From: Marivita sp. XM-24bin2
GTDB taxonomy: Bacteria; Pseudomonadota; Alphaproteobacteria; Rhodobacterales; Rhodobacteraceae
DNA: 62,316 bases
Reading direction: 5' to 3'
Assembly (NCBI GenBank): GCA_003149565.1
Contig: QCWH01000019.1
Coordinates: 7,663-69,978 of the forward strand
The notes below the pieces were generated by a model. That model was not told the DNA's origin and searched no databases. It worked only from the letters and a program-made list of their open reading frames with translations. This document shows, one piece after another, positions 43,205 through 51,407 of the stretch (its first letter is position 1; the number at the start of each line of letters is the position of its first letter). The position numbers and the translations under genes are program-made.

Positions 43205-43714
43205 ATGTTGGTGACGCGCGATTACTGCGTGACGATGGCGCGATATAATGCGTGGCAGAACAAACAGCTTCGGACGGCCTTCGATACTCTGTCCGAAGCT
43301 GAACTGCGCAAGGAGCGCAAGGCGTTTTTCGGCTCGATCTTCAGAACGGCGAACCACATTCTCTGGGCGGATCGGATGTGGATGGCCCGGCTGGGTGTGG
43401 GAGAGGCTCCGGACGGGGATCACCTGACCCTGACACCAACCCCGGCCGTATGGGCGGGTGAGCGTTTCAAGACGGATGCGCGTCTGTTGCATTGGGCGGA
43501 GCATCTGCATGCGGTTGATCTGAAAGGCGATGTGAACTGGCATTCCGTGATGGCAGACCGCGATTTTTCCAATCCGTTCGATCTGTGTGTGATGCATCTT
43601 TTCAATCACCAGACCCATCACCGTGGACAAATCCACGCGATGCTGACTGACGCGGGGGCCAAGGCGCCCGTGACCGATATCCTGTTTATGCCCGAAGACG
43701 GGCCGTGGTTGTAA
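43205..43714 (+). CDS. DinB family protein
   Basis: A 169-residue four-helix DinB-fold protein. The three metal-binding histidines are visible: H in FRTANHILWAD (about residue 50), and two in HLFNHQTHHRGQIH near 136. DinB/YfiT folds include thiol-dependent transferases (mycothiol, bacillithiol) as well as proteins of unknown role. It starts 2 bases after DUF1326, so the three genes form one operon. It ends 80 bases before dmdA; no terminator is visible in that gap. Confidence 0.88.
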   Translation: MLVTRDYCVTMARYNAWQNKQLRTAFDTLSEAELRKERKAFFGSIFRTANHILWADRMWMARLGVGEAPDGDHLTLTPTPAVWAGERFKTDARLLHWAEHLHAVDLKGDVNWHSVMADRDFSNPFDLCVMHLFNHQTHHRGQIHAMLTDAGAKAPVTDILFMPEDGPWL

Positions 43715-43794
43715 CCTTTCGGTCTGCTGGACGGCGCTCGCGCGCTGCGCGTCGCCCCGCCCACCATCCCGAGTTCTGTGCATGAGGTGTGCGC

Positions 43795-44898
43795 ATGGCT
43801 ATGATTTCTCCGTCCCGGCGGGTCCGCCGGACCCCGTTTTCGGATGGCAATGAGGCCGCCGGGGTCAAGGCGTATACGGTCTATAACCGGATGCTTCTGC
43901 CGACGGTATTCCGGTCGGTGGAAGAAGACTATCGGCATCTGAAAGAAGCGGTGCAGGTCTGGGACGTGGCCTGCGAGCGGCAGGTGGAATTGCGTGGTCC
44001 GGATGCCGGGAGGTTGATGCAGATGCTCACGCCGCGCGATCTGCGGTCGATGCTGCCGGGGCAGTGCTACTATGTGCCCATCGTCGACGAGACGGGCGGC
44101 ATGCTGAATGATCCGGTGGCGGTGAAGCTGGCCGAGGATCGCTGGTGGATTTCGATTGCCGACAGCGATCTGCTCTACTGGGTCAAGGGATTGGCCTACG
44201 GCTTCCGGCTGGATGTTCTGGTGGATGAACCGGACGTGTCGCCGCTCGCTGTGCAGGGGCCGAAGGCGGACGACCTGATGGCGCGGGTGTTTGGCGATCA
44301 GGTGCGGGACATCCGGTTCTTCCGCTACAAGATGCTTGATTTCCAGGGCAGGTCGCTGGCGGTAGCGCGCTCGGGCTATTCGCGGCAAGGCGGATTCGAG
44401 ATCTATGTCGAAGGCAGCGATCTGGGCATGCCGCTTTGGAATGCGCTGATGGAGGCGGGCAAGGATTTGGATGTTCATGCGGGCTGCCCCAATCTGATCG
44501 AGCGGATCGAGGGCGGGTTGCTCAGCTATGGCAATGACATGACGGACGACAACACGCCGCATGAATGTGGGCTGGGCAAGTTCTGTAACACCCAGACGGC
44601 GATTGGCTGCGTTGGGCGCGATGCCTTGCTGCGGGTGGCGAAGGAAGGGCCGATCCGGCAGATCCGGGCGATCGAGATCCACGGCGACCGCGTGCCGATC
44701 TGTGACCGCCCTTGGCCGATAATGGCAGGCGACAAACAAGTGGGGCAGGTGACCAGTGCGGTGTGGTCTCCCGATTTTGGCACCAATGTGGCCATCGGTA
44801 TGGTGCGCATGACCCATTGGGACGAGGGCACCGATCTGGACGTGGTGCTGCCGAACGAAGTGCGCGCGGCGCAGGTTTGGGAGACCTTCTGGGTCTGA
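43795..44898 (+). CDS. dmdA: Dimethylsulfoniopropionate demethylase
   Basis: A 367-residue protein of the GcvT fold that moves a methyl group from DMSP to tetrahydrofolate, giving methylmercaptopropionate. The N-terminus FPSRRVRRTPF-like (ISPSRRVRRTPFS), LLPTVF, VQVWDVACERQV, QCYYVPIVDETGGMLNDPVA (in part QCYYVP, GGMLNDPVAVKLA) and DVSPLAVQGPKADDLMARV (in part SPLAVQGP) match DmdA of Ruegeria as I remember it, better than GcvT or dimethylglycine enzymes. GAGG lies 7 bases before the ATG at 43795. acuI follows after 76 bases, the known roseobacter order. Confidence 0.93.
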   Translation: MAMISPSRRVRRTPFSDGNEAAGVKAYTVYNRMLLPTVFRSVEEDYRHLKEAVQVWDVACERQVELRGPDAGRLMQMLTPRDLRSMLPGQCYYVPIVDETGGMLNDPVAVKLAEDRWWISIADSDLLYWVKGLAYGFRLDVLVDEPDVSPLAVQGPKADDLMARVFGDQVRDIRFFRYKMLDFQGRSLAVARSGYSRQGGFEIYVEGSDLGMPLWNALMEAGKDLDVHAGCPNLIERIEGGLLSYGNDMTDDNTPHECGLGKFCNTQTAIGCVGRDALLRVAKEGPIRQIRAIEIHGDRVPICDRPWPIMAGDKQVGQVTSAVWSPDFGTNVAIGMVRMTHWDEGTDLDVVLPNEVRAAQVWETFWV

Positions 44899-44914
44899 GC
44901 GCGTTGAGAAGTGG

Positions 44915-44967
44915 GGAGTGAGGCGCCAGCCTCTCATACCCCGGAGTTTATTGGAAAATGAAAAGGA
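44915..44967 (+). repeat. Hairpin repeat between dmdA and acuI supplying the acuI RBS
   Basis: GAGTGAGGC-GCCA-GCCTCTC (44917-44936) forms an imperfect hairpin, followed by CCCCGGAGTTTATTGG and the purine-rich tail ending AAAAGGAG at 44961-44968, which is the acuI ribosome binding site. Layout matches the copies at 9798-9882 (minus strand) and 49694-49755, though this one is the most divergent. Confidence 0.65.
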
Positions 44968-44974
44968 GCACGGC

Positions 44975-45964
44975 ATGTTCAAGGCATTGATGGTTCGCAA
45001 GGACGAAGAGAGCGGCAAGACAGCGGCGGCGGTGGAAGAGATCGGGTTGGATGATCTGCCGCAGGCCGAGGTGACGGTGTCGGTCGAGTATTCGACGGTG
45101 AACTACAAGGACGGGCTGTGCATCGGGCCGGGAGGCGGGCTTGTGCGGAAGTATCCGCATGTGCCGGGGATCGACTTTGCCGGGACGGTCGAGGCGTCGG
45201 ACGACGACCGCTACAAGCCGGGTGACAAGGTGGTTCTGACCGGCTGGCGGGTCGGCGAGGCGCATTGGGGTGGGTATTCCCAAAAGGCGCGGGTGAAGGC
45301 CGATTGGCTGGTGCCGCTGCCTGAAGGCTTGGACACGCGTCAGGCGATGGCCGTGGGCACGGCGGGCTTTACCGCGATGCTGGCGGTGATGGCGCTGGAA
45401 GATCACGGCATCAAGCCGGGGCCGGTTCTGGTCACGGGTGCTGCTGGCGGTGTCGGGTCGGTGGCAACAGCGATCCTGGCCAATCTGGGACACAAGGTGG
45501 CAGCGGTCACCGGGCGACCTGAGCAGGCGGACTATCTTGAATCGCTGGGCGCAACGCAGATCGTGGCGCGTGAAGAGATCAACGAGACCGTGAAGCGACC
45601 ACTGGAGTCCGAGACATGGGGCGGGTGCGTCGATGCCGTAGGCGGCGCGATGCTGGCCCGTGTGCTCGGGCAGATGGAGTATGGCGCGTCGGTGGCTGCG
45701 GTTGGTCTGGCTGGCGGTGCTAACCTTCCGGCGACGGTGATCCCGTTCCTGCTGCGGGGGGTGAACCTGCTGGGGATCGACAGCGTGATGCAGCCCTATG
45801 AAAATCGCGTGCGGGCGTGGCAGCGGATTGCCAAAGACCTGCCGATGGACAAGCTCGAAGCGATGGTGACGCCGGCGACATTGGGTGATCTGCCGGAGCT
45901 TGGGGCGGATATCCTAAAGGGTCAGGTCAAGGGACGCGTCGTGGTCGATGTCGCGGGCAGCTGA
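44975..45964 (+). CDS. acuI: NADPH-dependent acryloyl-CoA reductase
   Basis: A 329-residue medium-chain reductase of the YhdH/AcuI group, without zinc ligands. It reduces acryloyl-CoA, a toxic product of DMSP cleavage, to propionyl-CoA. The motifs are TVNYKDGLCIGPGGG near residue 40, PGIDFAGTV, and the nucleotide loop VTGAAGGVGSVA near 150. The ATG at 44975 has AAAAGGAG 6 bases upstream. It sits 76 bases after dmdA, so the demethylation and acrylate-detoxifying steps are likely cotranscribed. Confidence 0.94.
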   Translation: MFKALMVRKDEESGKTAAAVEEIGLDDLPQAEVTVSVEYSTVNYKDGLCIGPGGGLVRKYPHVPGIDFAGTVEASDDDRYKPGDKVVLTGWRVGEAHWGGYSQKARVKADWLVPLPEGLDTRQAMAVGTAGFTAMLAVMALEDHGIKPGPVLVTGAAGGVGSVATAILANLGHKVAAVTGRPEQADYLESLGATQIVAREEINETVKRPLESETWGGCVDAVGGAMLARVLGQMEYGASVAAVGLAGGANLPATVIPFLLRGVNLLGIDSVMQPYENRVRAWQRIAKDLPMDKLEAMVTPATLGDLPELGADILKGQVKGRVVVDVAGS

Positions 45965-46079
45965 CCGCCTCCTGCTGAGGCCAGAGCGCCGATAAAAGAC
46001 GTTTCTAGAAAAAAACCGTCGGAATCGCCGTTTTTCTCAAGGCGTTTTGATCCGGCGGGATGTCAAAAAACGACATGAT

Positions 46080-46109
46080 CCGCCGCTTCAATTTGCATTG
46101 AGGCGGCGG
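46080..46109 (+). terminator. Strong hairpin after acuI, probable terminator
   Basis: A 13-bp stem with one G-T pair (46080-46092 with 46097-46109) and a TTGC loop lies 116 bases after acuI. It is followed by TTCCGTTT rather than a clean T run, so termination efficiency is uncertain. The 293-base gap to the next gene otherwise holds only two small dyads (TGTC/GACA near 46062-46076) and the promoter region of the stress-protein gene. Confidence 0.55.
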
Positions 46110-46257
46110 TTCCGTTTAGGCTCGGCGTGTCGGGCGGATTTCTGCGCATCGACAAAGTGTCACGCGGCATAAAGATAAGACGGGGGACGCCTGTCACCGC
46201 GTGCAGCAGAGACCGGTGCGCCGAGGCGCGCTGGCGATACAAGCAGGAGGGACAAGA

Positions 46258-46674
46258 GTGTTCAATCGAATCATGGTTCCGGTCGATCTTGCCCATGCGG
46301 AGTCGCTTGATCGTGCGCTTAAATGCGCCGCGGATCTGGCGGGGCAGCATGGTGCGGAGATCGTTTACGTCGGTGTTACGGCACAGACACCGGGCGCGAT
46401 CGCTCACACGCCGGCTGAATTCAAAGGGAAGCTGGCTGATTTCGCAAAGGAACAATCCGAACAATACGGTGTCTCGGTCACGTCACACGTGATCGAAAGC
46501 CACGATCCAGCGGCCGAAATGGACAAAGACTTGCTAAAGGCGGTTCGCGAGACGGGTGCAGACCTCGTGGTGATGCAAAGCCACAAGCCGGGTCTGACGG
46601 ATTACCTCTTCGAAGGCCATGGGCCCTATCTGGCCCAGCATGCCGAGGCCTCGGTCATGTTGGTGCGCGACTAA
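46258..46674 (+). CDS. Universal stress protein family
   Basis: A 138-residue UspA-like protein. The start is the GTG at 46258, because AGGAGG lies 7 bases before it and VFNRIMVPVDLAH is the standard first strand. The C-terminal ATP-binding motif G-2x-G-9x-G-S/T is not preserved: the corresponding region reads QSHKPGLTDYLFEGHGPYL, so it may not bind ATP. It is 51 bases upstream of a BCCT transporter. USP domains are often linked to BCCT and TRAP transporters and may regulate them. Confidence 0.88.
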   Translation: MFNRIMVPVDLAHAESLDRALKCAADLAGQHGAEIVYVGVTAQTPGAIAHTPAEFKGKLADFAKEQSEQYGVSVTSHVIESHDPAAEMDKDLLKAVRETGADLVVMQSHKPGLTDYLFEGHGPYLAQHAEASVMLVRD

Positions 46675-46725
46675 TCCGTGCAGACCGCACGGAACGGCAA
46701 AAAGAATAACAGGAGGGAAGGCCAC

Positions 46726-48381
46726 ATGGCCGATGAATCAGTAAATGAAGGTATCCCGGCGCCGGAGGGCGCCTCGGATATCATTGAGACCGACTACGAG
46801 ATCGGTCAGGATAATATCGAAACCAATATCGGTCCTTTCGGGCTCGATATCCACAACCCGGTCTTCATGATCTCGGGACTGACAGTCGTGGTCTTCGTGC
46901 TTTACGCGCTGGTGGCCCCGACACAGGCGGCTGATTTCTTCGGCTGGCTGCGGCCGACACTGACGTCGACCTTTGACTGGTTTTTCCTAATGTCGGCGAA
47001 TATCTTCGTCATCTTCTGCCTTGTTCTGATCGTGTCCCCGTTTGGCTCGATCCGGCTGGGTGGTGCTGATGCGACGCCGGATTACGGCTATCCCGGCTGG
47101 TTTGCGATGCTTTTTGCAGCCGGCATGGGCATTGGTTTGATGTTTTTTGGCGTTCTTGAGCCAGCCTATTACTTCGGCACGCCGTGGGGCGACGAACCCT
47201 TGGGGACTGTCCGGCCGTTCGCAGAGGATGGTACGCTGATCGAGGCGAATGTTGTTGAGGCCAAGCGCATGGCGCTCGCCGCGACCTCCTACCATTGGGC
47301 GCTGCACCCCTGGGCGATCTATGCGGTTGTCGCACTCGCGCTGGCGCTGTTCAGCTATAACAAGGGCTTGCCGCTTTCTATCCGGTCGGCTTTCTATCCG
47401 ATCCTGGGCGACCGTGTATGGGGTTGGTGGGGCCACATCATCGACATCGTTGCCGTTTTCGCGACCTTGTTTGGCCTTGCGACCTCGCTGGGTCTGGGTG
47501 CGCAACAAGCGAATGCCGGTCTGGAATATGTTTATGGCATTCCAAGCAACGTCACGGTTCAAGTTGTCCTGATCATCCTGATCACCATTTTTGCCCTGAT
47601 TTCGGTTGTCCGGGGCCTTGATGGCGGGGTGAAGGTTCTGTCCGAGATCAACATGGTCTTGGCAATGTTGCTCTTGTTCTTCGTGTTGTTCACAGCGGGG
47701 GCCGTCGGCATCTTTACCGATTTCGGCAACACGCTTGTGGCCTACGCACAGGAGGTTGTGCCGCTGTCCAATCCGTTCGGGCGTGAGGATGACGGCTACC
47801 GGGAAGGCTGGACCGCGTTCTACTGGGCGTGGTGGATCAGCTGGTCACCCTTTGTCGGTATGTTCATCGCCCGGGTCAGCCGCGGCCGCACCGTGCGGGA
47901 GTTCATCACCTGCGTTCTGATCATCCCGTCGCTGGTCTGCGTCTTCTGGATGGCTGTCTTCGGCGGTACCGCGATCAACGACATGATCACCAACCTTGGC
48001 GATAGCGCGGTCAAGGCAAATGTGATCGACGCCTATGTCCCGGAACTGTCGCTCTTCGCGATGTTGGATGGCTTGCCGCTGGCCTCGATCACGTCGACGA
48101 TCGGGATTGTTCTGGTGATCGTGTTCTTCGTCACCTCGTCGGACTCGGGCAGCCTCGTGATCGATACGATCACCGCCGGTGGCAAGGTCGATGCCCCGGT
48201 TCCGCAGCGTGTGTTCTGGTGCACCTTCGAAGGTATGGTGGCGATCGCGCTGTTGATTGGTGGCGGTCTCGTATCGCTGCAGGCGATGGTGATCTCGACC
48301 GGTCTGCCGTTCACGATCGTGCTGCTGCTCATGTGCGTGGCGATCTGGAAAGGGCTTGCGTCCGAACGCGCGATCACCTGA
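46726..48381 (+). CDS. BCCT family betaine/DMSP-type transporter
   Basis: A 551-residue sodium- or proton-coupled transporter with 12 membrane helices. The BCCT signature is WWISWSPFVGMFIARVSRGR (about residues 368-387), preceded by GMGIGLMFFGVLEP. Aromatic-box residues and this motif point to trimethylammonium or sulfonium substrates such as glycine betaine, carnitine or DMSP. AGGAGG lies 9 bases before the ATG at 46726. Position after dmdA-acuI and the stress protein makes DMSP uptake attractive, but substrate cannot be settled by sequence alone. A terminator follows. Confidence 0.93.
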   Translation: MADESVNEGIPAPEGASDIIETDYEIGQDNIETNIGPFGLDIHNPVFMISGLTVVVFVLYALVAPTQAADFFGWLRPTLTSTFDWFFLMSANIFVIFCLVLIVSPFGSIRLGGADATPDYGYPGWFAMLFAAGMGIGLMFFGVLEPAYYFGTPWGDEPLGTVRPFAEDGTLIEANVVEAKRMALAATSYHWALHPWAIYAVVALALALFSYNKGLPLSIRSAFYPILGDRVWGWWGHIIDIVAVFATLFGLATSLGLGAQQANAGLEYVYGIPSNVTVQVVLIILITIFALISVVRGLDGGVKVLSEINMVLAMLLLFFVLFTAGAVGIFTDFGNTLVAYAQEVVPLSNPFGREDDGYREGWTAFYWAWWISWSPFVGMFIARVSRGRTVREFITCVLIIPSLVCVFWMAVFGGTAINDMITNLGDSAVKANVIDAYVPELSLFAMLDGLPLASITSTIGIVLVIVFFVTSSDSGSLVIDTITAGGKVDAPVPQRVFWCTFEGMVAIALLIGGGLVSLQAMVISTGLPFTIVLLLMCVAIWKGLASERAIT

Positions 48382-48401
48382 GCTGATCGGCACTGACTTT
48401 G

Positions 48402-48431
48402 AAAGGCCCCGGATACCCGTCCGGGGCCTTT
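48402..48431 (+). terminator. Terminator of the BCCT transporter gene
   Basis: AAAGGCCCCGG / CCGGGGCCTTT makes an 11-bp perfect stem with an 8-base loop, followed by TTTCTC on the plus strand. It lies 21 bases after the BCCT stop codon. Confidence 0.82.
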
Positions 48432-48494
48432 CTCGTGGGTGGCCTTGACGCTGTCGGTTTGTCGCGGTTGATATGCCGCTTTAGGGAGACCCAC

Positions 48495-49694
48495 ATGCTT
48501 GATCCAGATTTCGTCCGGGCGCAGTTCCCGGCCTTTTCCGAACCGTCGCTCGAGGGGCAGGCGTTTTTTGAGAACGCGGGCGGGTCTTATACGTGTAGGC
48601 AAGTCATCGACCGGCTGACGCGGTTCTACAAAGAGCGCAAGGTGCAGCCATACGGCCCGTACGAGGCGTCACGGTTGGGGGGCGCGGAAATGGACGAGGC
48701 CCGAGAGCGCATGGCCGCGCTTCTGGGTGTCGAGGCTGACGAGGTCAGTTTCGGTCCGTCGACCACTCAAAACACTTATGTGCTGGCGCAGGCATTCCGC
48801 CAGTTTCTGCAACCGGGCGAAGCCATCATCGTGACCAACCAGGATCACGAGGCCAATTCCGGGCCGTGGCGGCGGTTGGCGGATGAGGGCATCGACGTTC
48901 GGGAGTGGACGGTTGATCCGGAGACCGGACATCTGGACACCGATGCGCTTGAAGCGCTGTTGGATGAAAACGTGCGGCTGGTCTGTTTCCCGCATTGTTC
49001 GAACGTGGTGGGTGAGATTAATCCAGTGCTGGAGATCACCGCGCTGTGTCACGCAGCAGGTGCCTTTGTTTGCGTAGATGGGGTCAGCTACGCGCCGCAT
49101 GGTTTCGTCAATGTCGGGGATCTTGGGCCGGATATCTATCTGTTTTCGAGCTACAAGACCTATGGGCCGCATCAGGGTATCATGGTGATGCGGCGTGGGT
49201 TGGGGCAGTTGCTGCCGAACCAGGGACATTATTTCAACGCAGATGTGCTTTACAAGCGCTTCACGCCGGCGGGCCCGGATCATGCGCAGATCGCCGCCTG
49301 CGCCGGAATGGCGGATTACATGGAGGCGCTTGCTGCGCATCATGGGGTGTCTGCGCGCGGGGTGCATGATTTGATGCGCGCGCATGAAGTGACTTTGCTG
49401 CAGCCGCTGCTGGATGCGGTGAAGGATCGCAATTCGGTGCGGCTTCTCGGGCCCGCGGATGCTTCGGTGCGTGCGCCCACCGTGGCACTGGCGTTGAACC
49501 GTCCCGGTGAAGAGGTGGCCGCTGAATTGGCGCAGCACGAGGTGATGTGTGGCGGCGGCGATTTCTACGCCGTGCGGCCGCTCGAGGCGTTGGGTGTGGA
49601 CATGGACAAAGGCGTGCTGAGGTTGAGTTTCGTGCATTACACCACAGAAGCAGAGGTCTCGAAGGCCATCGAGGCATTGGACGCGGTGCTTTAG
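48495..49694 (+). CDS. Class V aminotransferase, cysteine desulfurase-like
   Basis: A 399-residue PLP-dependent enzyme. The PLP lysine is K221 in SSYKTYGPHQG; VDGVSYAPHG holds the cofactor aspartate, and HCSNVVGEINPV is the usual class V stretch. It resembles the cysteine desulfurase-like group (sometimes annotated CsdA-like) rather than IscS, because the long flexible loop with the catalytic cysteine is not obvious. Substrate is unknown. AGGGAG lies 7 bases before the ATG at 48495. A hairpin repeat directly follows its stop codon. Confidence 0.87.
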   Translation: MLDPDFVRAQFPAFSEPSLEGQAFFENAGGSYTCRQVIDRLTRFYKERKVQPYGPYEASRLGGAEMDEARERMAALLGVEADEVSFGPSTTQNTYVLAQAFRQFLQPGEAIIVTNQDHEANSGPWRRLADEGIDVREWTVDPETGHLDTDALEALLDENVRLVCFPHCSNVVGEINPVLEITALCHAAGAFVCVDGVSYAPHGFVNVGDLGPDIYLFSSYKTYGPHQGIMVMRRGLGQLLPNQGHYFNADVLYKRFTPAGPDHAQIAACAGMADYMEALAAHHGVSARGVHDLMRAHEVTLLQPLLDAVKDRNSVRLLGPADASVRAPTVALALNRPGEEVAAELAQHEVMCGGGDFYAVRPLEALGVDMDKGVLRLSFVHYTTEAEVSKAIEALDAVL

Positions 49695-49755
49695 GGGGCT
49701 CTGCCCCCGTCCGCCCTTGGCGGACTCCCCCGAGGTATTTTGGAAACAGAGAAGG
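49694..49755 (+). repeat. Hairpin repeat before the photolyase gene
   Basis: Two perfect triloop hairpins, GGGGGC-TCT-GCCCCC (49694-49708) and GTCCGCC-CTT-GGCGGAC (49709-49725), are followed by CTCCCCCGAGGTATTTTGG and a purine-rich tail. The order and loops match the minus-strand copy at 9798-9882. It starts at the last base of the aminotransferase stop codon and may end its transcript. Confidence 0.75.
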
Positions 49756-49826
49756 TCTGTGGGGCGTTTGACCTTTGACGCGGCGCGGCTAGGTCGCGCG
49801 GAGGCAAAGTGGCAAGGGGCAGGATG

Positions 49827-51242
49827 ATGACATCTCCGACATTGGTGTGGATCCGGCGCGATCTGCGATTGAGCGATCATGCGGCGTTGGCGGCCGCGGT
49901 GGAGCGCGGCGGGCCGGTCATTCCAGTGTTTCTGCGGGACGATCTGGTGGATGGGCTGGGTGCTGCTCCTAAATGGCGGCTTGGCTTGGGGGTTGGACAT
50001 TTTGCCGAGGCTTTGGAGGCCAAAGGCAGCCGGTTGATCCTGCGTTCAGGCGATGCGCGCGCGGTCATTCCGGCGTTGGCGCAAGAGCTTGGGGCTGGCG
50101 CGGTCTACTGGCAGCGTGCCTACGATCCGGATTCGGTTGAGCGCGATACCGATGTAAAGGGGGCGCTGAAGGAGTCGGGTGTCGAGGCCAAGAGTTTTGC
50201 TGGACATCTGATGTTCGAGCCGTGGACTGTGGAGACCAAGCAGGGCGATTTTTACAAGGTCTACACACCGTTCTGGAAATCGGTGCAGGATCGGTCGGTT
50301 GACGCACCAATGGCTGCGCCGTCGTCTTTGCCTGCACCGGATGTTTGGCCCGAGAGTGAGGCGCTGAAAGACTGGGCACTTGGTGCTGCGATGAACCGCG
50401 GGGCCGATGTTGTGCGCCCCTTTGTGCAGCTTGGAGAGCAGGCGGCCCAATCCCGGCTTGGGGCCTTTGTGGCGTCCAAGGTGGCAGACTATGACCGGAC
50501 GCGCGATTTGCCGGGCGTTGATGGGACATCCAACCTGTCCGAGAACCTGGCGCTGGGTGAGATCAGTCCGGCGCAGTGTTGGCACGCCGGACAGCGGGCG
50601 ATGCAAGATGGCAAGGCGGGGGCAGAGACCTTTCTGAAAGAGTTGGTCTGGCGCGAGTTTGCCTATCACCTGATGTGGCACACGCCGCGCATCCTGACCG
50701 ACAACTGGCGCGAGGAATGGGCCGCTTTCCCGTGGAACGAGGATGAGCGCAAGGCCGAAGTCAAGGCGTGGAAGCAGGGCCGGACGGGCATTCGCTTTGT
50801 CGACGCGGCGCTGCGTGAGATGTATGTCACGGGCCGGATGCACAACCGGGGTCGGATGATCGTGGCGAGTTACCTGACCAAGCACTTGATGTGCCATTGG
50901 AAAATCGGAATGCAGTGGTTTGAGGACTGTCTGATCGACTGGGATCCGGCGTCGAACGCGATGGGGTGGCAATGGTCCGCCGGTTCCGGCCCGGATGCAA
51001 CGCCCTATTTCCGTGTGTTCAACCCGGTCACGCAGCTTGATAAATTTGACAAGGATCGCGACTATGTCAGCCGCTGGATCGCGGAAGAGTACAGCGCGCC
51101 GCATGACGATGCGCTGGCTTATTTCGCGGCGATCCCCCGTTCCTGGGCGATGTCGCCGCAGGATACGTATCCCGAGCCGATCGTTGCGCCGGACGAGGGC
51201 CGCAAGCGTGCGCTGTCGGCTTATGAGAACCGGGATTTTTAG
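49827..51242 (+). CDS. phrB: Deoxyribodipyrimidine photolyase
   Basis: A 471-residue photolyase that splits UV-induced cyclobutane pyrimidine dimers using blue light. The N-terminal antenna-binding domain begins LVWIRRDLRLSDH; the FAD domain shows TSNLSENLALGEIS near residue 230, and the signature WREFAYHLMWHTPR followed by GIRFVDAALREM and WDPASNAMGWQW (in part NAMGWQW). Starts at 49827 or 49824 are possible; AAGGGG lies 7 bases from the first. It is followed by cfa after 165 bases, a neighbourhood known from singlet-oxygen response genes in Rhodobacter. Confidence 0.95.
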   Translation: MTSPTLVWIRRDLRLSDHAALAAAVERGGPVIPVFLRDDLVDGLGAAPKWRLGLGVGHFAEALEAKGSRLILRSGDARAVIPALAQELGAGAVYWQRAYDPDSVERDTDVKGALKESGVEAKSFAGHLMFEPWTVETKQGDFYKVYTPFWKSVQDRSVDAPMAAPSSLPAPDVWPESEALKDWALGAAMNRGADVVRPFVQLGEQAAQSRLGAFVASKVADYDRTRDLPGVDGTSNLSENLALGEISPAQCWHAGQRAMQDGKAGAETFLKELVWREFAYHLMWHTPRILTDNWREEWAAFPWNEDERKAEVKAWKQGRTGIRFVDAALREMYVTGRMHNRGRMIVASYLTKHLMCHWKIGMQWFEDCLIDWDPASNAMGWQWSAGSGPDATPYFRVFNPVTQLDKFDKDRDYVSRWIAEEYSAPHDDALAYFAAIPRSWAMSPQDTYPEPIVAPDEGRKRALSAYENRDF

Positions 51243-51407
51243 ACATGGTTCAGCGGTTTGGTGAAGATTTCCGCAAAATGAACAAAATCCGTGACTTAAC
51301 GCAGATAAAATCTTGTCTTTGCCGGGGTTGGACTACCTAGGGTTAACACTTGCCTGCTCCGGCTGGCTGAGGCTAGTGTCATGTGACTTAGACGGCGGAA
51401 AATCTGC

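Noticed and set aside
43795-44898. Plain GcvT aminomethyltransferase
   Set aside because: No gcvH or gcvP nearby, and the N-terminal PSRRVRRTPF and DVSPLAVQGP features plus acuI next door fit DmdA.
51243-51407. RpoE-type (TGATCC/TAA) promoter between photolyase and cfa
   Set aside because: Expected because these genes belong to the singlet-oxygen response in Rhodobacter, but no matching -35/-10 pair was found.
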